Positions 17,007-25,132 of a stretch of 48,380 nt of DNA are shown here, in pieces; the stretch's first letter is position 1; each line of letters opens with the position of its first letter. The DNA comes from Deltaproteobacteria bacterium SM23_61 (GTDB lineage Bacteria > Desulfobacterota > SM23-61). The stretch covers positions 1-48,380 of the forward strand of contig LJUR01000007.1 of NCBI GenBank assembly GCA_001304105.1, written 5' to 3'. Under the pieces are notes generated by a model, which was given only the letters and a program-made list of their open reading frames with translations, was not told where the DNA came from and did not search any database. Position numbers and translations under genes: made by a program.

Positions 17007-18464
17007 ATGAAGGTGGTCATCCCCATCATCAACTGGAACGTCATCGGGCCGGAGCTGATTCTCACCCTGACGGCCATTGTTCTCCTGCTGCTGACCGGAT
17101 TTTCCAGGAAGAGCGGCCCGGGGGCCATTCCCCTCCTGAGCCTGATCGGCGTGGGGCTTTCCCTGGTCTTCTGCTTCAGCCTCTGGGGGGAATCCCAGTA
17201 TGCCTTCAACCGCATGGTGGTCCTGGACAACTATTCCCTTTTCCTCAAAGCCATCTTCCTGGTCACCGCCGGTCTGACCATCCTCATGTCCATCCGCTTT
17301 TTGAAAATAGAAGAACATGCTTTTGGCGAATATTACATCCTCATCCTTTTCGCCACCGTGGGGATGATGTTCATGGCCTCGGCCGCCGACCTGATCATCG
17401 TCTTCCTGGGCTTGGAAACCTTCTCCCTCGCGGTTTACGTCCTGGCCGGCTTCTTCCGCACGAACCCCAAGTCCAACGAGTCCTCATTGAAGTATTTTCT
17501 CCTGGGAGCCTTCTCCACCGGTTTTCTGCTTTACGGGATCGCCCTGCTCTACGGGGCCACGGGAACCACCAACCTGAAGGGGATCTATGATTTCCTCCGC
17601 CGGGCGGATCTCTTCACCGACCCCATCCTGCTGATCGGCATGGGGCTCCTCATCGTGGGTTTCGGGTTCAAGGTGGCCTCGGTCCCCTTCCACATGTGGA
17701 CCCCTGATGTGTATGAAGGGGCTCCTGCCTCGGTCACCGCGTTCATGTCCGTGGGGCCCAAGGCGGCGGGATTTGCCGCCTTCTTGCGCGTCTTTCTGTA
17801 TTCCCTCTCCTCCCTGCAGGGCGACTGGGTCTGGGTCCTTTGGGTCCTCGCCGTCCTGACCATGACCCTGGGCAACGTGGTGGCCATCGCCCAGAAGAAC
17901 ATCAAGCGCATGCTGGCCTATTCCAGCATCGCCCATGCCGGCTACATCCTGGTGGCCATGGTGGCGGCCAGCGAGCTCAGTACGGCGAGCATCCTGTATT
18001 ACCTCCTGGCCTACGCCTTCATGAACCTGGGGGCTTTCGGCGTGGTGATCCTCTACGGACGAAAGGGCGAGGAGAACATCCAGATTGCCGATTACAGCGG
18101 GATGGCCTCCCGGTATCCCCTCCTGGCGGCGGCCATGGCCGTTTTCATGTTTTCCCTTGCGGGCATTCCCCCCACGGCCGGCTTCGTGGGCAAGTTCTAC
18201 ATCTTCAGCGCAGCGGTCAAGGCCGGCTACGTGGGCCTGGCCGTGATCGGGGTTCTGAACAGCGCCCTGTCGGTTTATTTTTACCTCCGCGTAACGGTGA
18301 TGATGTACATGCGCAGCCCCGATAAGGAGCCGGCCGGAGGCCTGGACTTCTCTCCCGGAATGGTCATCGCTCTTCTGATCGCCGTCTTCTTTACCCTTCA
18401 GATGGGCATCTTCCCGGCGGATTACCTGAATCTGGCCAGGCAATCGGTCCTTCCCCTTATGTGA
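17007..18464 (+). CDS. nuoN: NADH-quinone oxidoreductase subunit N
   Basis: Third antiporter-like subunit and last gene of the operon; 485 residues, about 14 helices. It carries the Glu in IVFLGLETFSLAVYVLAGF and the Lys in GFKVASVPFHMWTPDVYEGAP, then AYSSIAHAGYILVAM, and the GIPPTAGFVGKFYIF signature of NuoN. GGAGGA lies at 16993-16998 before ATG. With it all 14 complex I subunits are encoded in one transcription unit. Confidence 0.95.
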   Translation: MKVVIPIINWNVIGPELILTLTAIVLLLLTGFSRKSGPGAIPLLSLIGVGLSLVFCFSLWGESQYAFNRMVVLDNYSLFLKAIFLVTAGLTILMSIRFLKIEEHAFGEYYILILFATVGMMFMASAADLIIVFLGLETFSLAVYVLAGFFRTNPKSNESSLKYFLLGAFSTGFLLYGIALLYGATGTTNLKGIYDFLRRADLFTDPILLIGMGLLIVGFGFKVASVPFHMWTPDVYEGAPASVTAFMSVGPKAAGFAAFLRVFLYSLSSLQGDWVWVLWVLAVLTMTLGNVVAIAQKNIKRMLAYSSIAHAGYILVAMVAASELSTASILYYLLAYAFMNLGAFGVVILYGRKGEENIQIADYSGMASRYPLLAAAMAVFMFSLAGIPPTAGFVGKFYIFSAAVKAGYVGLAVIGVLNSALSVYFYLRVTVMMYMRSPDKEPAGGLDFSPGMVIALLIAVFFTLQMGIFPADYLNLARQSVLPLM

Positions 18465-18757
18465 ATCATTCCCGGATCCGCTCTTTCCGCCCAAAATTAG
18501 AAAAAAGCCGGTAAGATCCGGGGAAGGGATCCTTCATGAGAAGCCGCCGGAATTTGAGCCGGGCCGGAAGGATGAGGAAAGAAGGCTCCATGATGGGCTG
18601 GCCACTGACGCCGCAGGGGGAGCAAACTCCCGCGTGCTTTCGAAAATGGCCACCCTCCCGGAGCGAAACAAGGAAAACCCTTTCAGGCATCGACCTGATA
18701 CGATTGATATTCACTTTTTGGGGAGCGGCAGGAATATACAAAAAACGACATTGAGCA
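18465..18757. other. Spacer between convergent nuoN and zinc-ribbon genes
   Basis: 293 bases without a supported gene; short frames on both strands lack motifs and ribosome sites. The inverted repeat CCCGGATC (18471-18478) and GATCCGGG (18515-18522), just after nuoN, could form a weak stem-loop. No U-tract terminator is visible. Confidence 0.5.
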
Positions 18758-19087
18758 TCAAGAAAATTTCCAGTTGTTGAAGTCTCCCCTTTTCAGGCTC
18801 TGCCCGCAGTGGGGGCAGACTTTGGGGCTCCCCTGGTAGGGCCGGCCGCAATAGAAGCAGGGAGTAGAGGAGGCGGGAGCGGGAGCGCGGCCCGGGATGA
18901 TAACCAGTTGTTTTCTCTTACTCCGGTAAAAAAAATAGAGGGGCAGAAAAACGATCAGGAGGAAGAAGACACCGATGGCCCAGAGGAGTCCCTGCATGAA
19001 AGTGTAGCCGTGCTTCTGGGAGTCGAAGAAAACCCAGAGGGCCACGATCAGCGGAACCATATAAAAAAGGATAAAAAAGAAACCCAT
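18758..19087 (-). CDS. Membrane protein with C-terminal zinc ribbon
   Basis: 109 residues. There are two hydrophobic helices (about 3-19 and 33-52) with the short turn FDSQKHGYTFMQGLLW, a basic stretch (RSKRKQ), a Pro/Ala linker and a C-terminal double CxxC zinc ribbon (CFYCGRPY, then CPHCGQSL). The layout is that of small phospholipase-D-nuclease-N-like or DUF-type membrane sensors; function unknown. It has GGGAGGG 8 bases before ATG. It is the last gene of the minus-strand group that starts with the mutase. Confidence 0.75.
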   Translation of the reverse strand: MGFFFILFYMVPLIVALWVFFDSQKHGYTFMQGLLWAIGVFFLLIVFLPLYFFYRSKRKQLVIIPGRAPAPASSTPCFYCGRPYQGSPKVCPHCGQSLKRGDFNNWKFS

Positions 19088-19127
19088 TCAGAGCCCTCCC
19101 CCAAAAGCACCTATTCGCGTTCGGCTT

Positions 19128-19193
19128 CCAGCTGTCAGCATAAAAAATTGAAAAAATATGCTGAACGCTAACCGCTGAATGCTGATCGCTATT
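19128..19193. repeat. GCTGA-word repeat
   Basis: CCAGCTGTCAGCATA at 19128 and, after an A-rich gap, TATGCTGAACGCTAACCGCT followed by GAATGCTGATCGC (19158-19191). CAGCATA/TATGCTG form inverted arms. It lies just upstream of the zinc-ribbon gene and touches the 3' end of the Fe-S aldo/keto reductase gene. Confidence 0.7.
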
Positions 19194-20202
19194 TTTTAAG
19201 GCTGTCATACCATTCCAGATTTTTCTTGATCAGTTCCGGAATGGGCAGCCGGTAAGGACAGCGGGGGAGGCAATCCTCGCACTCGGTGCATTCCCGGGCC
19301 TTTTCCGCGACCGCTTTGACCCAGGCAATCTCATCGGGACCCCCGAACCTCCGGATGACGGACTTGATCCCCATCATCAGCTGGATGTTGATTCCCTGCG
19401 AGCAGGGTTGGCAGTAATCGCAACGTCGGCAGAATTGCTGGTCGAATTGTTGTCTGACTTGTTGAATGCAAGCCTGATCCGCCTCACTGAGGGGTTGACC
19501 TTCGTCGTAGATCTTCCAGTTCTCCCGCGCTTTTTCCACCGTCTCCGAGCCCGGGATGGGTACGACATCCGGGGTGGACAGAACATATTTCAGAGCCGGG
19601 CCGGCATCCTCGATGACCCCCCCGGAGAAGGGCTTCATGGCCAGAACTCCTATGTCCTTGGCCCGCGCCACGGGGAAGATCCTCCGGGCGGCGTCCGGCT
19701 CTAGAAAACTGTAGCAGGCCATGATCACCTCAAAGCGATCTTCCTGAAGCGCCTTCTCCAGGATATCCAGGCTGTGGCTGGTGAGGCCGATATGATCGAT
19801 GAGCCCCTCCGCTCTGGCTTTCTTTAATCCCTCATAGGCTCCGCCCGGTCCCATGACCCTTTCATAATCTTCGGCCTTGGAAACATTGTGCAGGTGGTAG
19901 ATCTGGATCTTCTTCACCCGCAGCTGACGCAGGCTCTCTTGAACGTCATCATAAATTTTTTCCGTCCGGTTGGCGGACTTGGTGGAAAGGATGACCGGGC
20001 GGCAGATCCTGGAAAGAGCCAGTCCGATCCGCCGTTCGCTGGTCGTATAGGCCCGGGCCGTGTCGATGAGGTCCACCCCCATTTCCACCGCGGCCTGCAC
20101 CACGGACACGGCCTGTTCCTCGCTCACCCGCTGAATGGGGATTGACCCCCAGCCGAGTTTTTTCACCGTAAGATTTGTGCGTCCGAGTCTTTCTTTCTGC
20201 AA
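19189..20202 (-). CDS. Aldo/keto reductase with C-terminal 4Fe-4S ferredoxin domain
   Basis: 337 residues. The N-terminal aldo/keto reductase barrel has RLGRTNLTVKKLGWG, DLIDTARAYTTSE (catalytic Asp, Tyr), the Lys in ILSTKSANR and the His in YHLHNV. The C-terminal part has two Cys groups, CRRCDYCQPC and CTECEDCLPRCP, typical of the ferredoxin-containing AKR subfamily of anaerobes, which likely couples the carbonyl reductase to an Fe-S electron donor. The start is TTG at 20202 with GGAAGGAGG five bases upstream; there is no ATG giving the family N-terminus. The upstream membrane-protein frame overlaps it by 254 bases. Confidence 0.88.
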   Translation of the reverse strand: MQKERLGRTNLTVKKLGWGSIPIQRVSEEQAVSVVQAAVEMGVDLIDTARAYTTSERRIGLALSRICRPVILSTKSANRTEKIYDDVQESLRQLRVKKIQIYHLHNVSKAEDYERVMGPGGAYEGLKKARAEGLIDHIGLTSHSLDILEKALQEDRFEVIMACYSFLEPDAARRIFPVARAKDIGVLAMKPFSGGVIEDAGPALKYVLSTPDVVPIPGSETVEKARENWKIYDEGQPLSEADQACIQQVRQQFDQQFCRRCDYCQPCSQGINIQLMMGIKSVIRRFGGPDEIAWVKAVAEKARECTECEDCLPRCPYRLPIPELIKKNLEWYDSLKK

Positions 20203-20827
20203 AAAGCCTCCTTCCAGGCTCTGAGCGGCCAGAATCCCCCTCACCCTTCTCCCCCGACGGGAGCGGGGGAACAAAATAACAGAGCTGATCGCTGACCGCT
20301 GACGGTTGAATGCTGGTTCTTTTTTTTCTCGGGTCCCACTTTCTCGGGTCCCATTTTTTCGTATCCAGCTTTCCCTGGGAGAACAACAGGGCAAGGAGGA
20401 TCAGAAGGCCGATCAGGATATAAAGGATCGAGCGCCCCCATCCCGAAGAGGGAGAGATCGGCTCAGGCGAGTAGGGCGAGGGCTCCCCGGTGTCGTACCG
20501 AACCGTGTCTGCCCCGGCCGGGATGACCGGCTGGGGCGGAGCTTCTGGAGCCTCCATCAGCACGGTTCCCTGAACGATCTGATCTTTTCGGGCCCCCTCG
20601 AGCAGGAGGCTGGCTTCCTGTCCTGCCTGAGCCGTTTCCACCAGGCGGCGGGAGACCTCGATGGCGGCTACAACTGCGCTGGCCATTTGCCCGTTCGTGC
20701 CGATGAACCCGATTTCATCGCCAACGGATACGGATCCTTTGTCCACCCGGCCGCTGACCACCACCCCTCTTCCGGGGATGGTGTAAACTCTGTTGGCAAC
20801 GAAACGGAATTCCCGCCCCCTCTCCAT
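19949..20827 (-). CDS. Membrane-anchored EF-Tu domain II-like protein with overrunning reading frame
   Basis: Residues about 5-95 resemble domain II (beta barrel) of EF-Tu: FRFVANRVYTIPGRGVVVSG, VSVGDEIGFIG and ASLLLEG. There is no GTPase domain. A Pro-rich linker (95-130) leads to one transmembrane helix (ILYILIGLLILLALLFS, about 132-150) and the duplicated KKWDPRKWDPRKK tail. After that the frame runs without stop through repeat sequence and 254 bases into the next gene, ending at 19949; the natural protein probably ended near 20340 and lost its stop to repeat insertion. GGAGGAAAGG precedes ATG. Function unknown. Confidence 0.65.
   Translation of the reverse strand: MERGREFRFVANRVYTIPGRGVVVSGRVDKGSVSVGDEIGFIGTNGQMASAVVAAIEVSRRLVETAQAGQEASLLLEGARKDQIVQGTVLMEAPEAPPQPVIPAGADTVRYDTGEPSPYSPEPISPSSGWGRSILYILIGLLILLALLFSQGKLDTKKWDPRKWDPRKKRTSIQPSAVSDQLCYFVPPLPSGEKGEGDSGRSEPGRRLFAERKTRTHKSYGEKTRLGVNPHSAGERGTGRVRGAGRGGNGGGPHRHGPGLYDQRTADRTGSFQDLPPGHPFHQVRQPDGKNL
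20226..20362. repeat. Composite repeat block downstream of the EF-Tu-like gene
   Basis: Three kinds of repeat lie together: a CCCCCTCACCC...CTCCCCC/GGGAGCGGGGG tract (20236-20272) like that at 6143-6245; GCTGA words (20282-20315, AGCTGATCGCTGACCGCTGA); and a direct duplication of TTTCTCGGGTCCCA (from 20325). The block is read through by the EF-Tu-like frame. Confidence 0.7.
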
Positions 20828-21168
20828 TTCCTTTCCTCCGCCGACGATTTGACCCAGCTACAATATTTAATGGGACACAGATAAACACAACGCGGCAGAG
20901 CCGCAATAAAAAATTTTATATTGGACACAGATGAACACAGATAAACACAGATAAAAACCCCAAAATTCGAAATGCCTAAAATGCCTAAAATCAAATGAAG
21001 GGCTTTATCGCCATTGACTAAACGCTATGAGCTATGACCTATGAGCTATTATTGGACGCAGATAAACACGGATCAACACGGATAAAGGGTTAAGGACAAA
21101 CGAGTAACCCGTAACCAGTAACGAGTAACGGTTTTTTCCCGCAGCGTCTCGGGCCCCGATTTTCCGCC
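20828..21168. repeat. 341-bp spacer made of three word-repeat families
   Basis: No gene seen. It holds ACACAGATAAACACA-type words at 20874-20890, 20933-20956 and 21056-21085 (with the CACGGATCAACACGGATAAA variant); CTATGAGCTATGACCTATGA at 21026-21045 and on; and CGAGTAACCCGTAACCAGTA with ACGAGTAACGG at 21101-21132. A short direct duplication ATGCCTAAA(A) is at about 20971-20989. The families that are alone elsewhere are joined here. Confidence 0.75.
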
Positions 21169-21408
21169 CTAGCCTTTTTCCACAGTTACACAAGTCATCG
21201 TCCGAGATACTCCCTCTGTCCCCCGGATCTTGGAGAGAATGACTTCTCCCAGTTCGTGGAGATTCTTGCCCTCGACCAGCAGGATGATGTCAAAAGGTCC
21301 GGTTACGGTGTGAGCCGATTTGACTTCCTTGAGTTTGGTCAGCCCCTCGAATGCGCTCTTGGTCTTGTCCGCCTCCACTCGAATCAAGACGTACGCCGAG
21401 ACAGCCAT
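21169..21408 (-). CDS. Stand-alone Lrp/AsnC ligand-binding (RAM) domain protein
   Basis: 79 residues corresponding to the C-terminal alpha-beta domain of Lrp/AsnC regulators, without a helix-turn-helix. It shows SAYVLIRVEADKTKSAFE, VKSAHTVTGPFDIILLVEG (the GxxDxxL core of the family) and the final strand VSRTMTCVTVE. Such stand-alone domains bind amino acids or small metabolites and can oligomerise with full Lrp proteins. ATG 21408 follows AAGGAGG at five bases. It lies between the racemase and the EF-Tu-like gene on the same strand. Confidence 0.85.
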   Translation of the reverse strand: MAVSAYVLIRVEADKTKSAFEGLTKLKEVKSAHTVTGPFDIILLVEGKNLHELGEVILSKIRGTEGVSRTMTCVTVEKG

Positions 21409-21438
21409 GGGAACCTCCTTTCGAATGAGAGCCATCAG

Positions 21439-21538
21439 CACTTCGCCCTCAGCCCTCAGCGTTCAGCTGAAAAAGGAACAACCTTTCCACGGAACAGATC
21501 GCCTGAAGGCTGAAAGCTGACCGCTGATAGCCGATCGC
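21439..21538. repeat. GCTGA-word inverted repeat
   Basis: CAGCACTTCGCCCTCAGCCC with TCAGCGTTCAGCTGAAAA on the left (21436-21473) and AAGGCTGAAAGCTGACCGCT with GATAGCCGATCGC on the right (21505-21538). It separates the RAM-domain gene from the racemase gene within the minus-strand operon. Confidence 0.75.
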
Positions 21539-22722
21539 TATCTTATTACTCCCTCTTTGCGCAGTCGTTCGATTCTCTCTTTATTATATCCCAATCCTTC
21601 CAGGATTGCTTCGGTGTGTTCTCCGAAATCCGGAGCGGGCGTACGAGCTTCGCCGGGGGTTTCGGAAAATTTAATGGGGACTCCGATTTGCTTGATCCTT
21701 CCAGCCTTGGGGTGAGAGACCTCCACCAGCATATTCCGGTGAAGCACCTGGGGGTTGGAGAATGTCTCTTCCAGGGAATGGACGGCGGTCACACAGGTGT
21801 CCTGCTTCATCAGGATCTCCAGCCATTCCTCCCGGCTCCTGGTGAGAAAGATGCGGGTCATTTCCTCTTTGATCTCCTGCGTCCGGGGCTCCCTTTCCTT
21901 GGGAACCTGGTGGGCCCATTCCGGTTTGCCCAAAGCCCGGGAGAGGTTGGCCCAGAACTTGTCCTCCAGAGCCCCCACGGCCAGATACTTCCCGTCTTGA
22001 GTCCGGTAGGTCTGATATTGGGGCAGGCCGCCAGTGAGCCTCCGCTCCCCCATCCGGGGAGATTCACCTTCGGCAAAAAAGAGCGCGGCGGCATCCGGAA
22101 TCAGGGAGACGACCCCGTCCAGCATGGAAACATCCACGAATTGACCCCGGCCGGTTTTCTGCCGGGCCATGAGAGCGGTTAGAATCCCGATCACCGAGTA
22201 AAGCCCTCCGGCCACCAGGTCGGCAATCTGGATCCCGGGGATGGCGGGAGGTCCGCCCTTCGGCCCGGTCAGGCCCAAAATTCCGCCAATTCCGATATAG
22301 TTGATGTCGTGCCCGGCCAGGTCTCGGTAGGGTCCGTCCTGCCCGAATCCGGTAAGGGAACAGTAGACCAACCGGGGATTCACCTTTTCCAGGTCGTTAT
22401 ACCCTACCCCCAGACGGTCCATCACTCCCGGGCGAAACTGTTCGATCAGGACGTCGGCCCCTTTCTCAACCATCTTCAAAAGGATGGATCGCCCCTCAGA
22501 CTTTTTCAGGTTGAGCGTGATGCTCTTCTTGCTCCGGTTCAGGAGAAGATGCCGCGCCCCGATTTGCTGGATGTGGGGCGTATACCAGCGGGCATAATCA
22601 CCCTGCTCGGGTTCCTCGATCTTGATGACTTCGGCCCCCAAGTCTCCCAGGAGCATGGTCCCGTAGGGCCCCGGCAGAAGCCGGGTCAGGTCCAGGATGG
22701 TAATTCCCTCCAAAGGCCTCAT
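21538..22722 (-). CDS. CaiB/BaiF family protein, probable alpha-methylacyl-CoA racemase
   Basis: 394 residues of the family III CoA-transferase fold (MRPLEGITILDLTRLLPGPY at the N-terminus). It carries AGHDINY with H138, then Asp168 thirty residues later (IQIADLVAGG) and Glu253 in VGALEDKFW. These match the catalytic His126/Asp156/Glu241 of mycobacterial MCR/AMACR at a constant offset of 12, so racemisation of 2-methylacyl-CoA is more likely than CoA transfer. It lies after the mutase genes, where it could epimerise methylmalonyl-CoA or a larger 2-methyl branched CoA ester. Only a weak ribosome site (GGTGG) is seen before ATG 22722. Confidence 0.8.
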   Translation of the reverse strand: MRPLEGITILDLTRLLPGPYGTMLLGDLGAEVIKIEEPEQGDYARWYTPHIQQIGARHLLLNRSKKSITLNLKKSEGRSILLKMVEKGADVLIEQFRPGVMDRLGVGYNDLEKVNPRLVYCSLTGFGQDGPYRDLAGHDINYIGIGGILGLTGPKGGPPAIPGIQIADLVAGGLYSVIGILTALMARQKTGRGQFVDVSMLDGVVSLIPDAAALFFAEGESPRMGERRLTGGLPQYQTYRTQDGKYLAVGALEDKFWANLSRALGKPEWAHQVPKEREPRTQEIKEEMTRIFLTRSREEWLEILMKQDTCVTAVHSLEETFSNPQVLHRNMLVEVSHPKAGRIKQIGVPIKFSETPGEARTPAPDFGEHTEAILEGLGYNKERIERLRKEGVIR

Positions 22723-22737
22723 CAGTTTCCACCCATT

Positions 22738-22845
22738 CCGTAAGTCGCAAGTCGTAAGGCGCGAGAGCGCAAAATTTCTTTTCCCACCGGCGTCTTGCGC
22801 TTTTTCCCCCTTGCGCCTTACGCCTCGCGACTTGCGGTCTTTAAA
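22738..22845. repeat. GTCGCAAG-word inverted repeat
   Basis: The left arm CGTAAGTCGCAAGTCGTAAG with GCGCGAGAGCGCAAAA (22739-22775) faces the right arm TTGCGCCTTACGCCTCGCGA with CTTGCGG (22811-22838). It lies between the racemase and B12-subunit genes. A close relative is at 23264-23357. Confidence 0.75.
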
Positions 22846-23239
22846 GCTTTACGTTTTCCTGGACGTACTTGACGATGTTCTCGGTGGAAGTCCCCGGGCC
22901 GAAGACGTCCCTGACGCCCACCGCTTTCAGCGCCGGGATATCCTCTTCGGGGATGACCCCCCCTCCCAGGACGAGAAGGTCCTTGACCCCCTTTTCTTTG
23001 AGGAGCTCCATCACCCGGGGGAACAAATAATCGTGCGCTCCTGAAAGGATGCTCATCAGCAGCGCATCCACGTCTTCCTGGATGACGGCCGCGGCGATCT
23101 TCTCCGGCGTCTGGCGCAGGCCGGTATAAATGACTTCCATGCCGGCGTCGCGCAACGCCCGGGCAATGACCTTGGCCCCGCGGTCATGCCCGTCCAGCCC
23201 CGGCTTGGCCACCAAGACCCGAATCTTCCTTTCCGCCAT
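22841..23239 (-). CDS. Acyl-CoA mutase B12-binding (small) subunit
   Basis: 132-residue cobalamin-binding domain, homologous to the C-terminal domain of methylmalonyl-CoA mutase. The DxHxxG motif is D16-G-H18-D-R-G21, with H18 as the lower axial ligand to cobalt. The [10 protein letters not shown] and [13 protein letters not shown] segments are also intact. ATG 23239 (MAERKIRVL) is preceded by TTGGAG; an ATG six codons upstream has no site. It forms the mutase with the separate large subunit encoded just upstream (archaeal/deltaproteobacterial-type split mutase). Confidence 0.92.
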   Translation of the reverse strand: MAERKIRVLVAKPGLDGHDRGAKVIARALRDAGMEVIYTGLRQTPEKIAAAVIQEDVDALLMSILSGAHDYLFPRVMELLKEKGVKDLLVLGGGVIPEEDIPALKAVGVRDVFGPGTSTENIVKYVQENVKL

Positions 23240-23263
23240 ATCTCCAACCCCTTTCATTTTTCG

Positions 23264-23357
23264 TGAGAGCGCGAGTCGCGAGGGCGCAAGTCGTAAAGAA
23301 AAAGGACTTCTTTGATCCTCTCGCCCCTTACGCCTTGCGACTTACGCCTTGCGGTAT
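23264..23357. repeat. GTCGCAAG-word inverted repeat, second copy
   Basis: GAGAGCGCGAGTCGCGAGGG with CGCAAGTCGTAAAG (23264-23297) faces CTTACGCCTTGCGACTTACG with CCTTGCGG (23328-23354). It lies between the large and small mutase subunit genes and so is inside their transcript. Confidence 0.75.
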
Positions 23358-25004
23358 TTACACGGACGCGATCGGTTCGTATTCGCCGAAGACCCCCCGC
23401 AGGACGTCGCACATCTCTCCCAGGGTGCAGTAGGCCCGGACGCAGGCCAGGATGGGAACCATCAAGTTCCCGTCCCCTTGGGCCACTTTCCTCAACTCTG
23501 CCAGCGTGGCCTGAACTTTTTTCGAGTCCCGGGAAGACTTCAGCTCGGCGATCCGCTTGACTTGCAATTCCCGGACCCGGGGATCCACTTTTACCAGCCC
23601 CTTCACCGGGAGCTCTTTGATCTGGAATTTATTGACCCCCACCAGGATTCGGTCCCCTGCTTCGATCTCCCGCTGGTACCGGTACGAACTCTCCTGGACC
23701 TCCTGCTGGATGTATCCCTTCTCGATGGCCCTCACCGCTCCTCCGAGCTGATCGATCTTGGCGATGTATTCCGCCGCCCCTTTCTCGATCTCATCGGTCA
23801 GTTTCTCCAGGTAAAAAGAACCGCCCAGGGGATCCACGGTATCGATCAGCCCCGATTCATGGGCGATGATCTGCTGCGTCCGGAGAGAGAGACGCACCGA
23901 CTCTTCCGTGGGAAGCGCCAGGGCCTCATCGTAGGAACAGACCGCCAGGGACTGGCATCCCCCCAGGACCGCGGCCATGGCCTGGAAGGTGGTCCGGACG
24001 AGGTTATTGAGGGGCTGCTGGGCAGTGAGGGTGCAGCCCCCGGTCTGGGTGTGAAAACGCAGCATCCAAGACCGCGGGTCTTTCGCTTTGAAGCGTTCCT
24101 TCATGATCCTGGCCCAGAGCCGGCGGGCGGCCCGGAACTTGGCCACCTCCTCCAGAAAGTTTATGTGGGTGTTGAAGATCCAGGAGATCCGGGGAGCGAA
24201 ATCGTCGATCTTCAACCCCGCCTTCACACCCGCTTCCAGATAAGCGATGGCGAAGGCGAAAGCGAAAGCTACCTCCTGAATTGCGGTCGAACCCGCCTCC
24301 CGGATGTGGTAGGCACCCACGCTGATCGTGTTCCACTGGGGTACCTCCCGGGAGCAGTACTCGAAGATGTTGGTGATCAGACGCATGGATGGCTGGGGGG
24401 GAAAGATATACGTTCCCCGGGCCACGTATTCTTTGAGCACGTCATTCTGGATGGTCCCCCGAAGATCGCCCGGTTTCACCCCCTGCTTCTCGCCCACGAC
24501 GACGTACATGGCCAGGAGGATGGCGGCGGTGGCGTTGATGGTCATGGAAGTGCTGACCTTGTCCAGGGGGATACCGTTGCAAAGGACTTCCATGTCCGCC
24601 AGGGAGTTGATGGCCACTCCCACCTTGCCCACCTCTCCCGCGGAAAGGGGGTGGTCCGAGTCATACCCAATCTGGGTGGGAAGGTCGAAAGCCACCGAGA
24701 GTCCTGTCTGCCCCTGCTCCAGGAGGTATTTATAGCGTTTGTTGGACTCCTCCGCGGTGGCAAACCCCGAATACTGGCGCATGGACCAGACCCGACCGCG
24801 GTGCATGGTCGGCTGAATCCCGCGGGTAAAGGGGTATTCGCCCGGAAACCCCAGATCGTGGCAATAATCGAATTCGGGAATATCTCCCGGCGTGTAGAGG
24901 ATATCAATCTCCATTCCCGAGGTGCTTTGAATCTTATTCGGTGGCTTTTTCAGACATCGTCGCTCCCAACTTTTTCTCTCTTCCAGTAACTTATTATTGC
25001 TCAT
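23358..25004 (-). CDS. Acyl-CoA mutase large subunit, probable methylmalonyl-CoA mutase
   Basis: B12-dependent carbon-skeleton mutase catalytic subunit, 548 residues. A TIM barrel occupies almost the whole chain; the B12 domain is separate. Substrate-site residues fit methylmalonyl-CoA: Tyr78 in MRQYSGF and Arg196 in VARGTY (equivalents of Y89 and R207 of the Propionibacterium enzyme), and SVAFDLPT rather than the STDFDMPT of 2-hydroxyisobutyryl-CoA mutase. ATG 25004 ([16 protein letters not shown]) is preferred to an in-frame ATG 11 codons upstream. It likely serves propionate/succinyl-CoA interconversion or branched acyl-CoA metabolism. No MeaB or VOC epimerase gene is in the window. Confidence 0.9.
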   Translation of the reverse strand: MSNNKLLEERKSWERRCLKKPPNKIQSTSGMEIDILYTPGDIPEFDYCHDLGFPGEYPFTRGIQPTMHRGRVWSMRQYSGFATAEESNKRYKYLLEQGQTGLSVAFDLPTQIGYDSDHPLSAGEVGKVGVAINSLADMEVLCNGIPLDKVSTSMTINATAAILLAMYVVVGEKQGVKPGDLRGTIQNDVLKEYVARGTYIFPPQPSMRLITNIFEYCSREVPQWNTISVGAYHIREAGSTAIQEVAFAFAFAIAYLEAGVKAGLKIDDFAPRISWIFNTHINFLEEVAKFRAARRLWARIMKERFKAKDPRSWMLRFHTQTGGCTLTAQQPLNNLVRTTFQAMAAVLGGCQSLAVCSYDEALALPTEESVRLSLRTQQIIAHESGLIDTVDPLGGSFYLEKLTDEIEKGAAEYIAKIDQLGGAVRAIEKGYIQQEVQESSYRYQREIEAGDRILVGVNKFQIKELPVKGLVKVDPRVRELQVKRIAELKSSRDSKKVQATLAELRKVAQGDGNLMVPILACVRAYCTLGEMCDVLRGVFGEYEPIASV

Positions 25005-25084
25005 TTCCACGAACCTCTCTCTCGGCCCAAAGGCCAAAATTAATCCCTACCTTCTTGAATTTATTATCATCGATGCTTGGCCAT

Positions 25085-25113
25085 ATATTAATCTACAGGA
25101 GGAAAAATTACAA
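25085..25113 (-). promoter_or_regulatory. Candidate promoter of the mutase operon
   Basis: On the minus strand TTGTAA (25113-25108) is followed after 17 bp by TAATAT (25090-25085). This is the best sigma70-like pair before the mutase gene and would give a leader of about 75 bases. The insertion sequence ends about 20 bp upstream of the -35 box. Confidence 0.5.
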
Positions 25114-25132
25114 GGGGCGTTGACAGAAGCGA

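Noticed and set aside
13299-18464. Mrp-type Na+/H+ antiporter genes
   Set aside because: L, M and N occur with all other complex I subunits in nuo order, and NuoL has its C-terminal extension.
18536-18754. 72-codon frame between nuoN and the zinc-ribbon gene
   Set aside because: No ribosome site, no recognisable motif, located between convergent genes.
21538-22722. Classical CoA-transferase (CaiB/Frc) function
   Set aside because: Fold is shared, but the racemase triad at AMACR spacing makes transfer less likely; kept as an alternative only.
23349-24989. 546-codon open frame antisense to the mutase large subunit
   Set aside because: His/Gly/Leu/Pro-rich shadow translation of a real gene on the other strand.
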